DNA of 64,000 bases from Chryseobacterium vaccae (GCF_009602705.1 NZ_VSWH01000001.1:3224001-3288000), one strand, 5' to 3'; counted from the stretch's first letter, positions 1 through 8,969 are shown. Translations and numbers: made by a program. Notes: generated from the letters alone by a model not told the origin.

Positions 1-1
1 C

Positions 2-1087
2 ATTGCCGGATTTGACTATGGAGACAGAAAGTACCAGGCTGATTTCTCTTCAATGGGAAGCGGAGGCTCTATAAATATTCACAATATCATGTATGGTGTA
101 GATCCTGCTGCCCTTCCTTCACAAGATGCTTATTTCCTGAACAGAAATGCCGCATTCTATGATGATGAAGGAGTAAAATATACTTCATATTATGCACAGG
201 ATCAGATTGAAATGTTCAATAATAAGCTTCGTCTTACTCTGGCAGGAAGATATACCAGCGGAACAACTTATGCAGGATATCCCAATCTGGGTGAGGTTAC
301 TCCTGATAAAGCCGGAGAATTTACACCGAGAGTAGGTGCAAGCTATTCCATCACAGAAGATTTTTCCGCATACGGAGTATTTGACAAAACATTCTCCCCT
401 CAGTCCGCCAATACTTTTACAGGTTCAATATCGGCTCCGTTAAAGGGCCAGAACATTGAATTTGGTTTGAAAAAAGACTGGTTCGGAGGAAAATGGAATT
501 CAACATTTGCGGTATATGAGATAAGAAGGCAAAATATTTTAACCAAAGATTTTGTAAACAGTACCCCTTCAAAAACCTTCTATTATGCTAATGGAGAACA
601 AAGAGCCAGAGGTTTTGAAGCTGATCTGAAAGGAGAAATTGTAAAAGGTCTGAACATTATTATCAATTATGCTTACACTGACGCCAAAACCATTAAAGAC
701 ACTAATCCGGAAATTCTTGGAGCGGCTTCCCCGGGGAATGCTAAAAACGTACAAAATACCTGGGTTTCTTATCACTTTAGCGACAGCTTATTAAAGGGAT
801 TCGGTATATCTGCCGGTTATCAGTATCAGGGAGGAAGAGTTTCCTGGTATGGCACAAATTCCGGAAACCAGTCATTGCCTGATTACTTTGATACCAATTT
901 CGGAATCACCTACAGGGCTAAGAAGTTTGATATCAATCTGATGCTTAACAATGCTTTGAACAGAAAGCTGTTCAGTGGTTACTATGATCCGGGATACAAT
1001 ACACCGAATGATACAAGTGACGATAAATACGTATGGATCTACAATGCCCCGCGCAACTGGAGACTATCAATAGGATATAAATTTTAA
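2..1087 (+). CDS. TonB-dependent siderophore receptor, C-terminal part (5' end outside window)
   Basis: The reading frame is open from base 2, so the gene begins before the window; 361 C-terminal residues are visible. They are strand-rich with many aromatic residues and end in ...WRLSIGYKF, the terminal aromatic expected of an outer-membrane beta-barrel. The YYAQDQIEMFNNKLRLTLAGRY-type segment and later barrel strands resemble siderophore receptors of the FhuA/FecA class. It would import an Fe(III)-siderophore using TonB/ExbBD energy. A PepSY membrane gene follows 41 bp downstream, and the same receptor-plus-PepSY pair repeats immediately after, so this is the first half of a duplicated iron-uptake module. 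The substrate cannot be read from the sequence, and the plug and signal peptide are not in the window. Confidence 0.85.
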   Translation: MAGFDYGDRKYQADFSSMGSGGSINIHNIMYGVDPAALPSQDAYFLNRNAAFYDDEGVKYTSYYAQDQIEMFNNKLRLTLAGRYTSGTTYAGYPNLGEVTPDKAGEFTPRVGASYSITEDFSAYGVFDKTFSPQSANTFTGSISAPLKGQNIEFGLKKDWFGGKWNSTFAVYEIRRQNILTKDFVNSTPSKTFYYANGEQRARGFEADLKGEIVKGLNIIINYAYTDAKTIKDTNPEILGAASPGNAKNVQNTWVSYHFSDSLLKGFGISAGYQYQGGRVSWYGTNSGNQSLPDYFDTNFGITYRAKKFDINLMLNNALNRKLFSGYYDPGYNTPNDTSDDKYVWIYNAPRNWRLSIGYKF

Positions 1088-1095
1088 ATAATGAA

Positions 1096-1125
1096 AAGTT
1101 AGCCCTTCATCGGGTTAACTTTTTT
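1096..1125 (+). terminator. Hairpin plus T-run after the first receptor gene
   Basis: AAGTTAGCCC (1096-1105) pairs with GGGTTAACTT (1112-1121) with one G-T wobble and a 6-nt loop, and four further T follow. It ends only a few bases before the ATG of the next gene, so it may be a leaky terminator or a processing site between receptor and PepSY gene. Confidence 0.55.
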
Positions 1126-1128
1126 GGT

Positions 1129-2325
1129 ATGAAGAAAAAACATCATCATAAGAAGAAAACTTCACCTGCAAAAAAATGGTCTGCCAAACTGCATCTGTGG
1201 TTTGGTTTGTCCGTTGGAATCATTGTTTTCATTGTTTCACTGACGGGAACTCTCTATGTGTTTAAAGACGAAATACAAAACAGTCTGCGAAAGGAGGCTA
1301 TTTATGTAAAAGAAACGTCAGCTGAACCCATTTCTATTCATGTTCTGAAGGAAAAAGTCAGCACAGAGCTTAATGAAAAATTTCCGTTGAATTCTGTGGA
1401 AATTCCTTTGGATAAAAATAAGTCCTACCGCTTTCTGTACTATGAGAAAAATAAAAAAGGGTGGAATTATTTTGAAGAAGTAAAGATCAACAAATTAGTG
1501 TACGTAGACCAGTACAACGGGAAAATTTTGGCAGTATATGATGAAAAATATAACTTCTTCAACATCCTGAAATACATCCACTGGAGCCTCCTGCTCAACT
1601 CCGAATGGGGGAAATATGTGGTAGGTATCCCTACCGTTCTCTTTATCATCATGCTGATCACCGGGATTGTTTTATGGTGGCCGAAAAATAAAAAAGCGAG
1701 AAAAGGACGCTTCTGGTTCAGCTGGGAGAATGTAAAGACCTGGAAACGCAGAAACTATGATCTTCATAATGTATTAGGATTTTACGCTTCATTTATTGCC
1801 CTGTTAATGAGTGTTACAGGAATCTATTTCGCTTATCCGTATGTGAAAAATACCATTCATTTTACGTTATCCGGAGCGGCAGACCTTCCCAAAGACAAAG
1901 AAATCAAGTCTCCTGATTCGCTGATGGCTAAAAACAGTTCAGTATATGATCTTACGGCACAACAAACGAGAAAATTATATGCAGGATCTGCCAGCTTCAG
2001 AATTCCTCTGAGCGGAAAAAACAAGAAAGGAAAAGACCTGAAGAATATTCCGATAACGATTTACGGAGAGGAAGGAAGATTCAGCGAAAGAAACACCCTG
2101 GTCTTCGACAAATACTCAGGAAAACTTCTGGCCAATAAACCTCATCAGCAGTTAAGCAATGCTGAAAAATACGCGAACGCCAATTATGACATCCACACAG
2201 GATCTTATTTCGGGCTGTTCGGGAAAATCATCTGGTTCATCACCGGGCTCATCTGTACCTCACTTCCTGTAACAGGATTTCTGGTATGGTGGGGAAAACA
2301 AAAGAAACAAGGAAAGAAAATATAA
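1129..2325 (+). CDS. PepSY-TM domain inner-membrane protein (iron-uptake associated), copy 1
   Basis: This 398-residue protein has four hydrophobic segments, near residues 24-46, 160-182, 207-230 and 362-385. Long periplasmic stretches lie between segments 1 and 2 and between segments 3 and 4. This is the PepSY-TM layout; known members next to siderophore receptors (for example FpvG-like proteins) act in reductive release of iron from ferrisiderophores at the inner membrane. WGKYVVGIP and the closing LPVTGFLVWWG are typical family sequences. The N-terminus, MKKKHHHKKK, is a cytoplasmic lysine/histidine tract shared with the second copy at 4500. Its stop overlaps the start of the next receptor by one base (TAATG), so the two are translationally coupled. 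The iron-reductase role is inferred from family and context. Confidence 0.85.
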   Translation: MKKKHHHKKKTSPAKKWSAKLHLWFGLSVGIIVFIVSLTGTLYVFKDEIQNSLRKEAIYVKETSAEPISIHVLKEKVSTELNEKFPLNSVEIPLDKNKSYRFLYYEKNKKGWNYFEEVKINKLVYVDQYNGKILAVYDEKYNFFNILKYIHWSLLLNSEWGKYVVGIPTVLFIIMLITGIVLWWPKNKKARKGRFWFSWENVKTWKRRNYDLHNVLGFYASFIALLMSVTGIYFAYPYVKNTIHFTLSGAADLPKDKEIKSPDSLMAKNSSVYDLTAQQTRKLYAGSASFRIPLSGKNKKGKDLKNIPITIYGEEGRFSERNTLVFDKYSGKLLANKPHQQLSNAEKYANANYDIHTGSYFGLFGKIIWFITGLICTSLPVTGFLVWWGKQKKQGKKI

Positions 2326-4448
2326 TGAAAAAAGCGCTTTTATCAGCTGCGTGTTTAGGGTCTGTTACGGTTTTTGCACAAGTTAAAGACAGCACCCGGA
2401 CAAATGATGTGGAAGAAGTTATCATGACCGCTTCCCGGAAAAAAGAAAACATCAAAGAAATACCAAGCTCTGTAACCGTTGTTGCTGAAAAACAGATTCA
2501 GTCTCAGCTGACGGTCAATTCAGATATTACAAGCATTCTTCAGTATACCGTTCCCAGTTTAGGAACCAATTCCGGACAAACGTCCAATACCGGGCAGACT
2601 TTAAGAGGGCGCCAGGTTCTTGTTCTTATTGATGGAATTCCACAGTCTACTCCGCTCAGAAACGGAGCAAGAGATTTAAGAAGCATCGATCCTTCTGTTA
2701 TTGAAAGAATTGAAGTAATCAAAGGAGCATCTTCCATTTACGGAAACGGAGCAGATGGAGGGATCATCAACTATATCACCAGAAGAAGCAAGTCTGATAA
2801 GAAAATCTCCGGACTGTCACAGATCGGCTTTACGGGCCAGCCTTACGAAGGCGGTGGTACCCTTGGGGTAAGAGCCAGCCAGCTTTTATCCGGGAAGATC
2901 AATAAGTTTGATTATGTATTTTCTTTAGCCTACGAAAGAACAGGTTATATGAAAGATGCAGACGGCATCTATCTTACCCCGACTTACAGCACTGCCAAAA
3001 TGAACAATTACAATGGTATGCTGAAATTGGGATATAACATCAATGCTGATCAGAGAATTGAAGCTTCCTACATTGGTTACGCATCAAAATCAGATCTTAA
3101 CTTAGGATTAAAGACCGGAAAGTATGGCATTTCTCCAACCATCGGAGACGGTGTGGGAAAAAGCCTTGAAACTACACCTCAGGGAACACCAAAAAATCAT
3201 AATTTCAGAATCAATTATGACAACCAGAATATGTTCTGGGGAAGCACTTCACTGAACTTTAATGCGTATATGCAGGATTTCAAGACTGTATATGGCTATA
3301 GCGACACTTTCTTCGGCGGCGGGCAGTCTAATGTGATTTCCAAAAAATACGGAGCCAGAATTAATTTTGACACCAAATTATGGAATGCTCAGAATTCACA
3401 GGCCGAAATCATGTACGGAATGGATATCCTGAATGACCAGACGGTACAGAAGCTTGAAGACGGCCGCTACTGGACCCCAGACATGAGCATGACCAATCTT
3501 GCCCCCTTTCTATTGATAAAAGTGGACCTTTTAAAGAAACTTACCTTAAAAGGAGGTCTCCGATATGAAAACATGAAAGTTAAAGTAGGTGATTTTAACA
3601 CGCTTTCTACGCTTAAAAGCGACGGGACTTTTACGCAAAGTATTTTCGTGACAGGCGGAAATCTAAAATACAATGCCTTGGTAGCCAATCTTGGGGTACG
3701 ATATAACATCGAACCTTTCCTGAATCTGTTCGGAAGCTTCTCACAGTCCTATTCCATCAATGAACTGGGAAGGATATTAAGAACCTCAACCCAGGGAACC
3801 ATCCAGAATCTTGAAACAAAACCAATCATCGTTAATAACTATGAATTTGGAGCTACGGGACAAATTTCAAAATGGATCAACTATGAGATCACTTCTTATG
3901 TGAGTACTTCAAAACTAGGAGCTTCATTTGTGCAGAGCCCGGACAGAGCTTTAACCATTCAGAGATCCCCTGAAATTGTTTACGGTGTGGAAGGATTCTT
4001 ACATATTACCCCTGCTAAATGGATCAATTTCGGTGGAAGCTACAGCTGGATGGAAGGAATTACTTCATTAAAAGACGATGGTGATTATTCTGCGAAGATC
4101 AACAACAGCAGGATTTCTGCTCCGAAAGTCCTTGCCTATATCCAGGCAAAACCCATCCCGGCCCTATCCCTTGGAATTGATATGCTTCACGCTTTCCAAC
4201 AGGACAGATTCCAGCCTAATACCAAAACCGGATTATTCGCTTACGGAGAAGGTTACGTTCCTGAATATACTGTCTTCAATTTCAAATCAAGCTATGAGAT
4301 CAACAAAAACTGGAAGGTCTCTCTTGGTGTTGAAAATATATTCAATATCAATTACCAGCCTGCTATTGCCTGGTGGTCTGCCAGAGATAGTGAATTTGTG
4401 AACGCACCGGGAACCAGAGGAACCTTAATGCTGGAATATAAATTTTAA
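2325..4448 (+). CDS. TonB-dependent siderophore receptor
   Basis: The 707-residue protein starts at the ATG overlapping the previous stop (TAATG). That start gives a clean signal peptide, MKKALLSAACLGSVTVFAQ, with cleavage near residue 18; an in-frame ATG 39 bp upstream would lie inside the preceding gene. The mature N-terminus has a TonB-box-like EEVIMTASRKK, then a plug domain (SSVTVVAEKQIQSQL, RGRQVLVLIDGIPQ, ERIEVIKGASSIYGNGADGG), then a 22-strand-type barrel ending in LMLEYKF. These are hallmarks of ferric siderophore receptors. It lies between two PepSY-TM genes and is probably iron-regulated, although I did not find a Fur box. The cognate siderophore is unknown. Confidence 0.9.
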   Translation: MKKALLSAACLGSVTVFAQVKDSTRTNDVEEVIMTASRKKENIKEIPSSVTVVAEKQIQSQLTVNSDITSILQYTVPSLGTNSGQTSNTGQTLRGRQVLVLIDGIPQSTPLRNGARDLRSIDPSVIERIEVIKGASSIYGNGADGGIINYITRRSKSDKKISGLSQIGFTGQPYEGGGTLGVRASQLLSGKINKFDYVFSLAYERTGYMKDADGIYLTPTYSTAKMNNYNGMLKLGYNINADQRIEASYIGYASKSDLNLGLKTGKYGISPTIGDGVGKSLETTPQGTPKNHNFRINYDNQNMFWGSTSLNFNAYMQDFKTVYGYSDTFFGGGQSNVISKKYGARINFDTKLWNAQNSQAEIMYGMDILNDQTVQKLEDGRYWTPDMSMTNLAPFLLIKVDLLKKLTLKGGLRYENMKVKVGDFNTLSTLKSDGTFTQSIFVTGGNLKYNALVANLGVRYNIEPFLNLFGSFSQSYSINELGRILRTSTQGTIQNLETKPIIVNNYEFGATGQISKWINYEITSYVSTSKLGASFVQSPDRALTIQRSPEIVYGVEGFLHITPAKWINFGGSYSWMEGITSLKDDGDYSAKINNSRISAPKVLAYIQAKPIPALSLGIDMLHAFQQDRFQPNTKTGLFAYGEGYVPEYTVFNFKSSYEINKNWKVSLGVENIFNINYQPAIAWWSARDSEFVNAPGTRGTLMLEYKF

Positions 4449-4460
4449 TTAATCTAAATA

Positions 4461-4490
4461 AAAAGTAAAACTTATCTTTGTTTTGCTTTT
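4461..4490 (+). promoter_or_regulatory. Inverted repeat enclosing a TAnnTTTG box before PepSY copy 2
   Basis: AAAAGTAAAAC (4461-4471) and GTTTTGCTTTT (4480-4490) form an 11-bp stem with one wobble. TATCTTTG (4473-4480) inside it fits the Bacteroidota -7 consensus TAnnTTTG and would start RNA roughly 12-15 nt before the ATG at 4500. It could be a weak terminator, a promoter or both. No matching -33 TTG is visible. Confidence 0.4.
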
Positions 4491-4499
4491 ACAACCCAT

Positions 4500-5714
4500 A
4501 TGAAGAAAAAACATCATCATAATAAAAAGAAACCGGGATTCTTTAAAACATGGTCGGCCAAACTGCATCTTTGGTTTGGTTTGGGAATTGGGTTCCTGAT
4601 CTTTATAATTTCCATTACCGGAGCATTATATGTCTTTAAAGACGAGGTGGAAAACTTTACCCGTAAAGATGTTATCTACCATAACGAACAGAATATTGAA
4701 CAAAAGCAGGTTCTTCCGATCAAAGTGATGGAAAAGGCCGTTGCTGACCAGGTCAAGGAAAAATACCCTATCCACTGGGTTAATGTTCCTATTGACAAGA
4801 AAATGTCATACATGTTCTTCTGGTACGAACATAATACGAAAGCCTGGAATTATTTTGACGAATACCCGATCTATAAGCAGGCGTATGTCAACCCCTATAC
4901 CGGAAAAGTGTTGAGGGTTTATGATGAAAAGAATGGATTCTTCAACATTGTAAAGATGATCCACTGGAGTTTCCTTCTGAAACAGGATTGGGGAGCCTAC
5001 GTTGTAGGAATTCCTGTTATTATATTTGTGATCATGCTGATTACAGGAATCGTGCTCTGGTGGCCGAAAAATAAAGCCGCAAGGAAACAGCGTCTCTCCT
5101 TCAAATGGAAAAATGTTAAAAGCTGGAAAAGAAAGAACTACGACCTTCACAATATCCTTGGATTTTATGCCTCAATCTTTGCCTTAATTTTCTCCATCAC
5201 CGGATTATTCTATGCTTTCTTTGTGGTTCAGGCCATAATTTATGTACTATTTTCTGGAGGAGAAACAAAATATCCGGACTTTTCCCACATCAAAACCAAA
5301 GCACCCATTGAGCTGAGAACAGAAGGAACACTAGATAAGATTATCAATACCGTAAAACAGAAATATCCCGACTCTTACGGTTTTGCCATCGACCTTGGGC
5401 ACGAACATATGGACGATCATGAGCACCCGAATTTCGAGGTGTATGTAAAGCATCTTTCCTACTCTTATCATAAGAGCAGCAGCCTGATCTTTGATGAAAA
5501 CTCAGGAGAACTTCTTCACACTCATGATCCTAAGGATAAAAATTTCGGTGAAAAAGTGGTCAATGCCAATTATGACATCCATGTCGGTGCCATTCTGGGA
5601 TTACCTACTAAGATCATCGCATTCATTGTCAGTTTAATATGCGCCTCTCTTCCTGTTACAGGATTCATGATCTGGTGGGGAAGAAGAAAAAAGAAACCCG
5701 CCAGAACTGCCTGA
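4500..5714 (+). CDS. PepSY-TM domain inner-membrane protein (iron-uptake associated), copy 2
   Basis: This 404-residue paralogue of the gene at 1129 shares the lysine/histidine N-terminus (MKKKHHHNKKK), SAKLHLWFGL, VIFVIMLITGIVLWWPKNK, the KNVKSWKRKNYDLHN linker and the final LPVTGFMIWWGR. Four transmembrane segments are evident. The last periplasmic loop carries an extra acidic/histidine run, LGHEHMDDHEHP, that copy 1 lacks and that could bind metal. By family and context it would help release iron from a siderophore after import by one of the adjoining receptors. Two copies in series suggest duplication of the whole receptor-PepSY pair with specialisation for different ligands; the function is inferred. 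Confidence 0.85.
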   Translation: MKKKHHHNKKKPGFFKTWSAKLHLWFGLGIGFLIFIISITGALYVFKDEVENFTRKDVIYHNEQNIEQKQVLPIKVMEKAVADQVKEKYPIHWVNVPIDKKMSYMFFWYEHNTKAWNYFDEYPIYKQAYVNPYTGKVLRVYDEKNGFFNIVKMIHWSFLLKQDWGAYVVGIPVIIFVIMLITGIVLWWPKNKAARKQRLSFKWKNVKSWKRKNYDLHNILGFYASIFALIFSITGLFYAFFVVQAIIYVLFSGGETKYPDFSHIKTKAPIELRTEGTLDKIINTVKQKYPDSYGFAIDLGHEHMDDHEHPNFEVYVKHLSYSYHKSSSLIFDENSGELLHTHDPKDKNFGEKVVNANYDIHVGAILGLPTKIIAFIVSLICASLPVTGFMIWWGRRKKKPARTA

Positions 5715-5797
5715 AACTTTTTTAAATAAATGTTTTGTTAATAATCTATTAATACAATCTTTTTTATAATTTTAACCCTTTAGAATTACAAATAGAA

Positions 5798-6766
5798 ATG
5801 TCATTAATAGATTTATCAAAACAAGTTGCCCTGGGAATTGACATCGGAGGAACGAATACCAAGTTCGGAGTAGTAAACCACCGCGGCGAAGTACTGGAAA
5901 AAGGAAGTCTGAGAACCGACGCATACGATAAGGTAGAAGATTTCATTGATGCTCTGCATGAACAGGTACGCCCTTTAATCGAAAAACACGGCACAGAAAA
6001 AAACTTTGACGGAATCGGAGTAGGTGCTCCTAATGCCAACTATTATAAAGGAACCATTGAACAGGCCCCTAATCTGCCATGGAAAGGTGTTATTCATTTC
6101 ACGGATCTGATGACGGCTAAATTCAATCTTCCGTGCAAGGTAACCAATGATGCCAATGCAGCCGCTCTTGGAGAAATGCTTTTCGGAGCCGCCCGCGGAA
6201 TGAAAGATTTCATTATGATCACCCTGGGAACAGGTGTTGGAAGCGGAATTATTTCCAACGGAAGCCTGATCTACGGACATGACGGTTTTGCCGGAGAGCT
6301 GGGACATACCATTGTAAAACCTGGAGGAAGAAAACACTGGAGTACTGGATCTGAAGGAAGCCTAGAAGCCTATGCTTCTGCCACCGGAATTGCCATTACA
6401 GCAAAGAAAATGAGAGCCGAATTCCCGGAATCCATGCTGAATCAGTATCCTGAAGACGAGATCAACTCCAAAACAGTACATGAATGTGCTTTGAAAGGAG
6501 ACCCGATCGCTATTGAGGTTTTCAGATATACCGGACAGAAACTGGGTGAAGCTTTAGCCAACTTTGTGATGTTTTCTTCACCAGAAGCGATTCTTCTTTT
6601 CGGAGGCGTAATCAAAGCTGGGGATTTTATCCTGAAACCGGCCAAACTCTACATGGAAAGAAACCTTCTGCCGATCTTCAGAAATAAAGTAAAACTGGTT
6701 TTCAGTGAACTGGATGAAGCCGATGCAGCCATCTTAGGAGCAAGTGCCCTTGTATGGGAAAAATAA
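5798..6766 (+). CDS. ROK family sugar kinase-like protein without the zinc-binding cysteines
   Basis: The protein has 322 residues, the usual ROK length. The phosphate-1 motif DIGGTNTKFGVV begins at residue 15, the catalytic Asp is in TNDANAAALGE (Asp118), LGTGVGSG begins near 143, and GELGH near 166-170 carries the conserved histidine. By family it would phosphorylate glucose or a related sugar in the cytoplasm. The odd feature is the segment after GELGH: ROK kinases normally have CxCGxxGCxE there, but this protein reads GGRKHWSTGSEGSLEAYAS with no cysteine. The structural zinc is therefore probably absent. It stands alone between the iron locus and a non-coding spacer, so the substrate is not indicated by context. 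Confidence 0.85.
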   Translation: MSLIDLSKQVALGIDIGGTNTKFGVVNHRGEVLEKGSLRTDAYDKVEDFIDALHEQVRPLIEKHGTEKNFDGIGVGAPNANYYKGTIEQAPNLPWKGVIHFTDLMTAKFNLPCKVTNDANAAALGEMLFGAARGMKDFIMITLGTGVGSGIISNGSLIYGHDGFAGELGHTIVKPGGRKHWSTGSEGSLEAYASATGIAITAKKMRAEFPESMLNQYPEDEINSKTVHECALKGDPIAIEVFRYTGQKLGEALANFVMFSSPEAILLFGGVIKAGDFILKPAKLYMERNLLPIFRNKVKLVFSELDEADAAILGASALVWEK

Positions 6767-6791
6767 CAGAGTAAATTTTATATATATATTA

Positions 6792-6817
6792 AGCAGTCAT
6801 TAATGGCTGCTTTTTTT
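6792..6817 (+). terminator. Rho-independent terminator after the ROK gene
   Basis: AGCAGTCAT and ATGGCTGCT (6792-6811) pair with one wobble around a TA loop and are followed by a run of seven T. It lies 25 bp after the ROK stop. Confidence 0.8.
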
Positions 6818-7401
6818 GTTCATACACATATACAAAGATCTTCTTATCAACCATTAACGAGTAAAATGATTCGGTATCTGTGACAATGAATTTTTTAACC
6901 ACATTAGTGGGATTTGTGGAATCTATGGGAAATTTAATTCTTATTGATATGATAGCTTGCTTTTTTTCACGCAAAGTTCATGTATAGGCAATATTGATTT
7001 TAAGGGAGCAAAGTGTAGAATCAACTTCGTTGATCCGATGAAGCGATAGACCAGCCTTCGGCTCTTTCAATGATGAAAACAGATCATAAAAAATTGCTAA
7101 AAATCTTTGATTTTTTTTGCGCCTTAAAAACAGCATAATGGTTAAAAACCTTGCGTCCTTTAGCGTTTAGCCAACAAAAAATCTGCTCAATCATGATCAG
7201 CAAGAGAAAAATAGAGGAGGACTTTAATCCGCCTAAATAATAGAAAAACAATCCACTGGCCTTAGCCCAAACTTATATAATCTGCAAAACATAATAAATA
7301 AAAAATTCGTGCCTCCGTGGCATAAAACATTTCATTAATTTATAGTTTTTATCGATGCAAACATTCACATTATTTGTATTTAAAACCATCAAAGTTTTTC
7401 T
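6818..7401. repeat. Gene-free spacer built of repeat-like hairpin modules
   Basis: No convincing gene is seen. Around 7010-7080 two short hairpins with TTCG-type loops follow one another: ATCAAC-TTC-GTTGAT, and AGCC-TTC-GGCT. Further on are phrases such as CTTGCGTCCTTTAGCG (about 7151-7166) and CGTGCCTCCGTGGC (about 7309-7322), which look like the degenerate, non-coding interspersed sequences common in this phylum. Copy number elsewhere in the genome cannot be judged here. Confidence 0.4.
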
Positions 7402-7409
7402 TATTTTTG
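7402..7409 (+). promoter_or_regulatory. Candidate -7 box for msrA
   Basis: TATTTTTG matches TAnnTTTG. A TTTG at 7373-7376 lies 25 nt upstream, longer than the usual 19-21 nt spacer. The start site would be near 7415, giving a leader of about 50 nt before msrA. Confidence 0.35.
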
Positions 7410-7466
7410 ATTGGTTTTTCGGGGTTACAATCCTTCAAAAACAACGAATAAAAATAATCAATTACA

Positions 7467-8021
7467 ATGGAAAATAATCAATTTGAGCAGATCACTTTCG
7501 GAGGCGGCTGCTTCTGGTGTGTGGAAAGCTGTTTTAATATGCTGAAAGGAATACAGTCTGCTGTTTCCGGATATTCGGGAGGCCACAAAGATAATCCCAC
7601 CTATGAAGAAGTCTGTACCGGTGAAACGGGACATGCAGAAGCTGTACAGATTACTTATGATCCTGCTGTTATTTCTTATGAGCAGCTTATGGATGTATTT
7701 TTCTTCCTTCATGATCCTACCCAGCTGAACAGACAGGGCAATGATATCGGTACCCAATACCGTTCGGTTATTTACTATAAAGATGATGCGGAAAAAGCTA
7801 AAGCAGAAGAAGCTTTAAAAGTGTCTGAAGCTTCGGGAAGATGGACCGGAACTTATGTTACAGAACTTACAAAGTTTGAAAAATTCTGGCCGGCAGAACA
7901 ATATCACCAGGGATATTATCATGAAAACCCAACACAGCCTTACTGCAGTGCAGTGGTAGGACCGAAGATCCAGAAGTTCAAAAAACATTATGGAGAACTG
8001 GGAATGCTGAATATAGAATAA
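7467..8021 (+). CDS. msrA: Peptide-methionine (S)-S-oxide reductase MsrA
   Basis: MsrA reduces the S-epimer of methionine sulfoxide in proteins and in free methionine. The 184-residue protein carries the signature GGGCFWCVE at residues 12-20, with Cys15 as the catalytic cysteine, followed by SGYSGGHKDNPTYEEVCTGETGHAEAVQ and YHQGYYHENP, all strongly conserved in MsrA. A C-terminal YCSAVVGPKIQKF offers a recycling cysteine. There is no fused MsrB domain and no msrB beside it. It is a single-gene transcription unit with a terminator directly after it. The A-rich sequence before the ATG is typical of starts in this genome. Confidence 0.95.
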   Translation: MENNQFEQITFGGGCFWCVESCFNMLKGIQSAVSGYSGGHKDNPTYEEVCTGETGHAEAVQITYDPAVISYEQLMDVFFFLHDPTQLNRQGNDIGTQYRSVIYYKDDAEKAKAEEALKVSEASGRWTGTYVTELTKFEKFWPAEQYHQGYYHENPTQPYCSAVVGPKIQKFKKHYGELGMLNIE

Positions 8022-8030
8022 AAAATAGTA

Positions 8031-8066
8031 AAAGAGAGATAAAATAAAGTTTGTCTCTCTTTTTTA
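8031..8066. terminator. Bidirectional terminator between msrA and the convergent gene
   Basis: AAAGAGAGA (8031-8039) pairs perfectly with TCTCTCTTT (8054-8062). T follow on the plus strand and A precede it, so it can serve both converging genes. The minus-strand stop codon at 8064-8066 touches it. Confidence 0.75.
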
Positions 8067-8918
8067 TTCCTCTGCCACTATTGTATCTTTTTGCTTGCCT
8101 GCATATTTGAAGATAATCCAGGATGTTGACCGTCTTAATTCCCGTCCGGTATCCGGATCCACGCCGTCATCCGTAAAAAATTCAACTTCATTATTGTATT
8201 TCGAATACCATGTTTTTCCTGTGGCATTTAGATCTGTCAAAGTATCTTTTCTCATAATTCTTCTAAAAAACATGAAATCATGTTTGTTCATAGCAACTAT
8301 TGCTAGCCCTGGTCTGATATAACTACTGTCAGTCCCTATATACCTTTCTCCATTCCAGTACATATATTTCTTTTCAGCTGAAGCTCCCATTGACATAAAC
8401 CCAAGGGCACCCGAATAATCTTTATTGACTTTCTTATTATTGGAAAAAAGTACATTTCCGGTAACCAGACAGATGAGCAAAGCAATTTCCATAATACCCA
8501 TACCGTTTTTCTTCATAAAATCCGGCATCTTAAAATGCTGCTCATTTGTAATATTAATATTGATCTTAGACAGGTTCTCCGTAATAGATTCTTCATCTTT
8601 ATCCACACTTATTCTCACCGTTGTGGAATTAGCAGCTTCATCTGTTCTAATAAAAGTTCTGGAAAACTCTGAAAAATCTCTATAGCCTGCATATTGGCTA
8701 AGCTTATCAAGTTTATAAGGTTCAATTTTGACTTCCACACCCGTCTCTGCAATATAGGCATCATAATACCTGACTAAGGTTCTATCTGCAATATCAAAAT
8801 TCAATGTATCACTTAAATATAGACTTAAATACAAAGCTATCCCATTTTTCGTATCCCTTCCTGAGCCCTCTTTTCCTAGTCTAAAAACCTCATGAATTAA
8901 TAGTTTTACCTTGGACAT
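8064..8918 (-). CDS. Unrecognised single-pass membrane protein with cytoplasmic N-terminal domain
   Basis: I do not recognise this family. From the start chosen here the protein has 284 residues: a cytoplasmic, partly helical N-terminus (MSKVKLLIHEVFRLGKEGSG..., LVRYYDAYIAETG), one hydrophobic segment near residues 141-159 (IMEIALLICLVTGNVLF), and an aromatic C-terminal domain outside the membrane (KYMYWNGERYIGTDSSY, WIIFKYAG). An in-frame ATG 45 bp upstream (8963) would give 299 residues. I prefer 8918 because its upstream sequence is A-rich and because a palindrome possibly bound by the nearby response regulator lies at 8970-8985. It stands alone on the minus strand, divergent from the small secreted peptide gene and the two-component pair, so regulation by that pair is plausible but unproven. 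Confidence 0.7.
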   Translation of the reverse strand: MSKVKLLIHEVFRLGKEGSGRDTKNGIALYLSLYLSDTLNFDIADRTLVRYYDAYIAETGVEVKIEPYKLDKLSQYAGYRDFSEFSRTFIRTDEAANSTTVRISVDKDEESITENLSKININITNEQHFKMPDFMKKNGMGIMEIALLICLVTGNVLFSNNKKVNKDYSGALGFMSMGASAEKKYMYWNGERYIGTDSSYIRPGLAIVAMNKHDFMFFRRIMRKDTLTDLNATGKTWYSKYNNEVEFFTDDGVDPDTGRELRRSTSWIIFKYAGKQKDTIVAEE

Positions 8919-8969
8919 ATTTAGTTTTTTACAGCCGTTACAAAATAGGTAATTTTTCTTCATACCACA

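Noticed and set aside
6789..6974. Minus-strand open frame of 61 codons in the ROK-msrA spacer
   Set aside because: Its last codons run through the plus-strand terminator hairpin (6792-6817). It has no family resemblance and no promoter, and lies in a repeat-like spacer.
7010..7080. Possible tRNA or known small RNA in the repeat-like spacer
   Set aside because: Only short hairpins are seen. There is no cloverleaf, no TTCGA-type T-loop in context and no CCA end.
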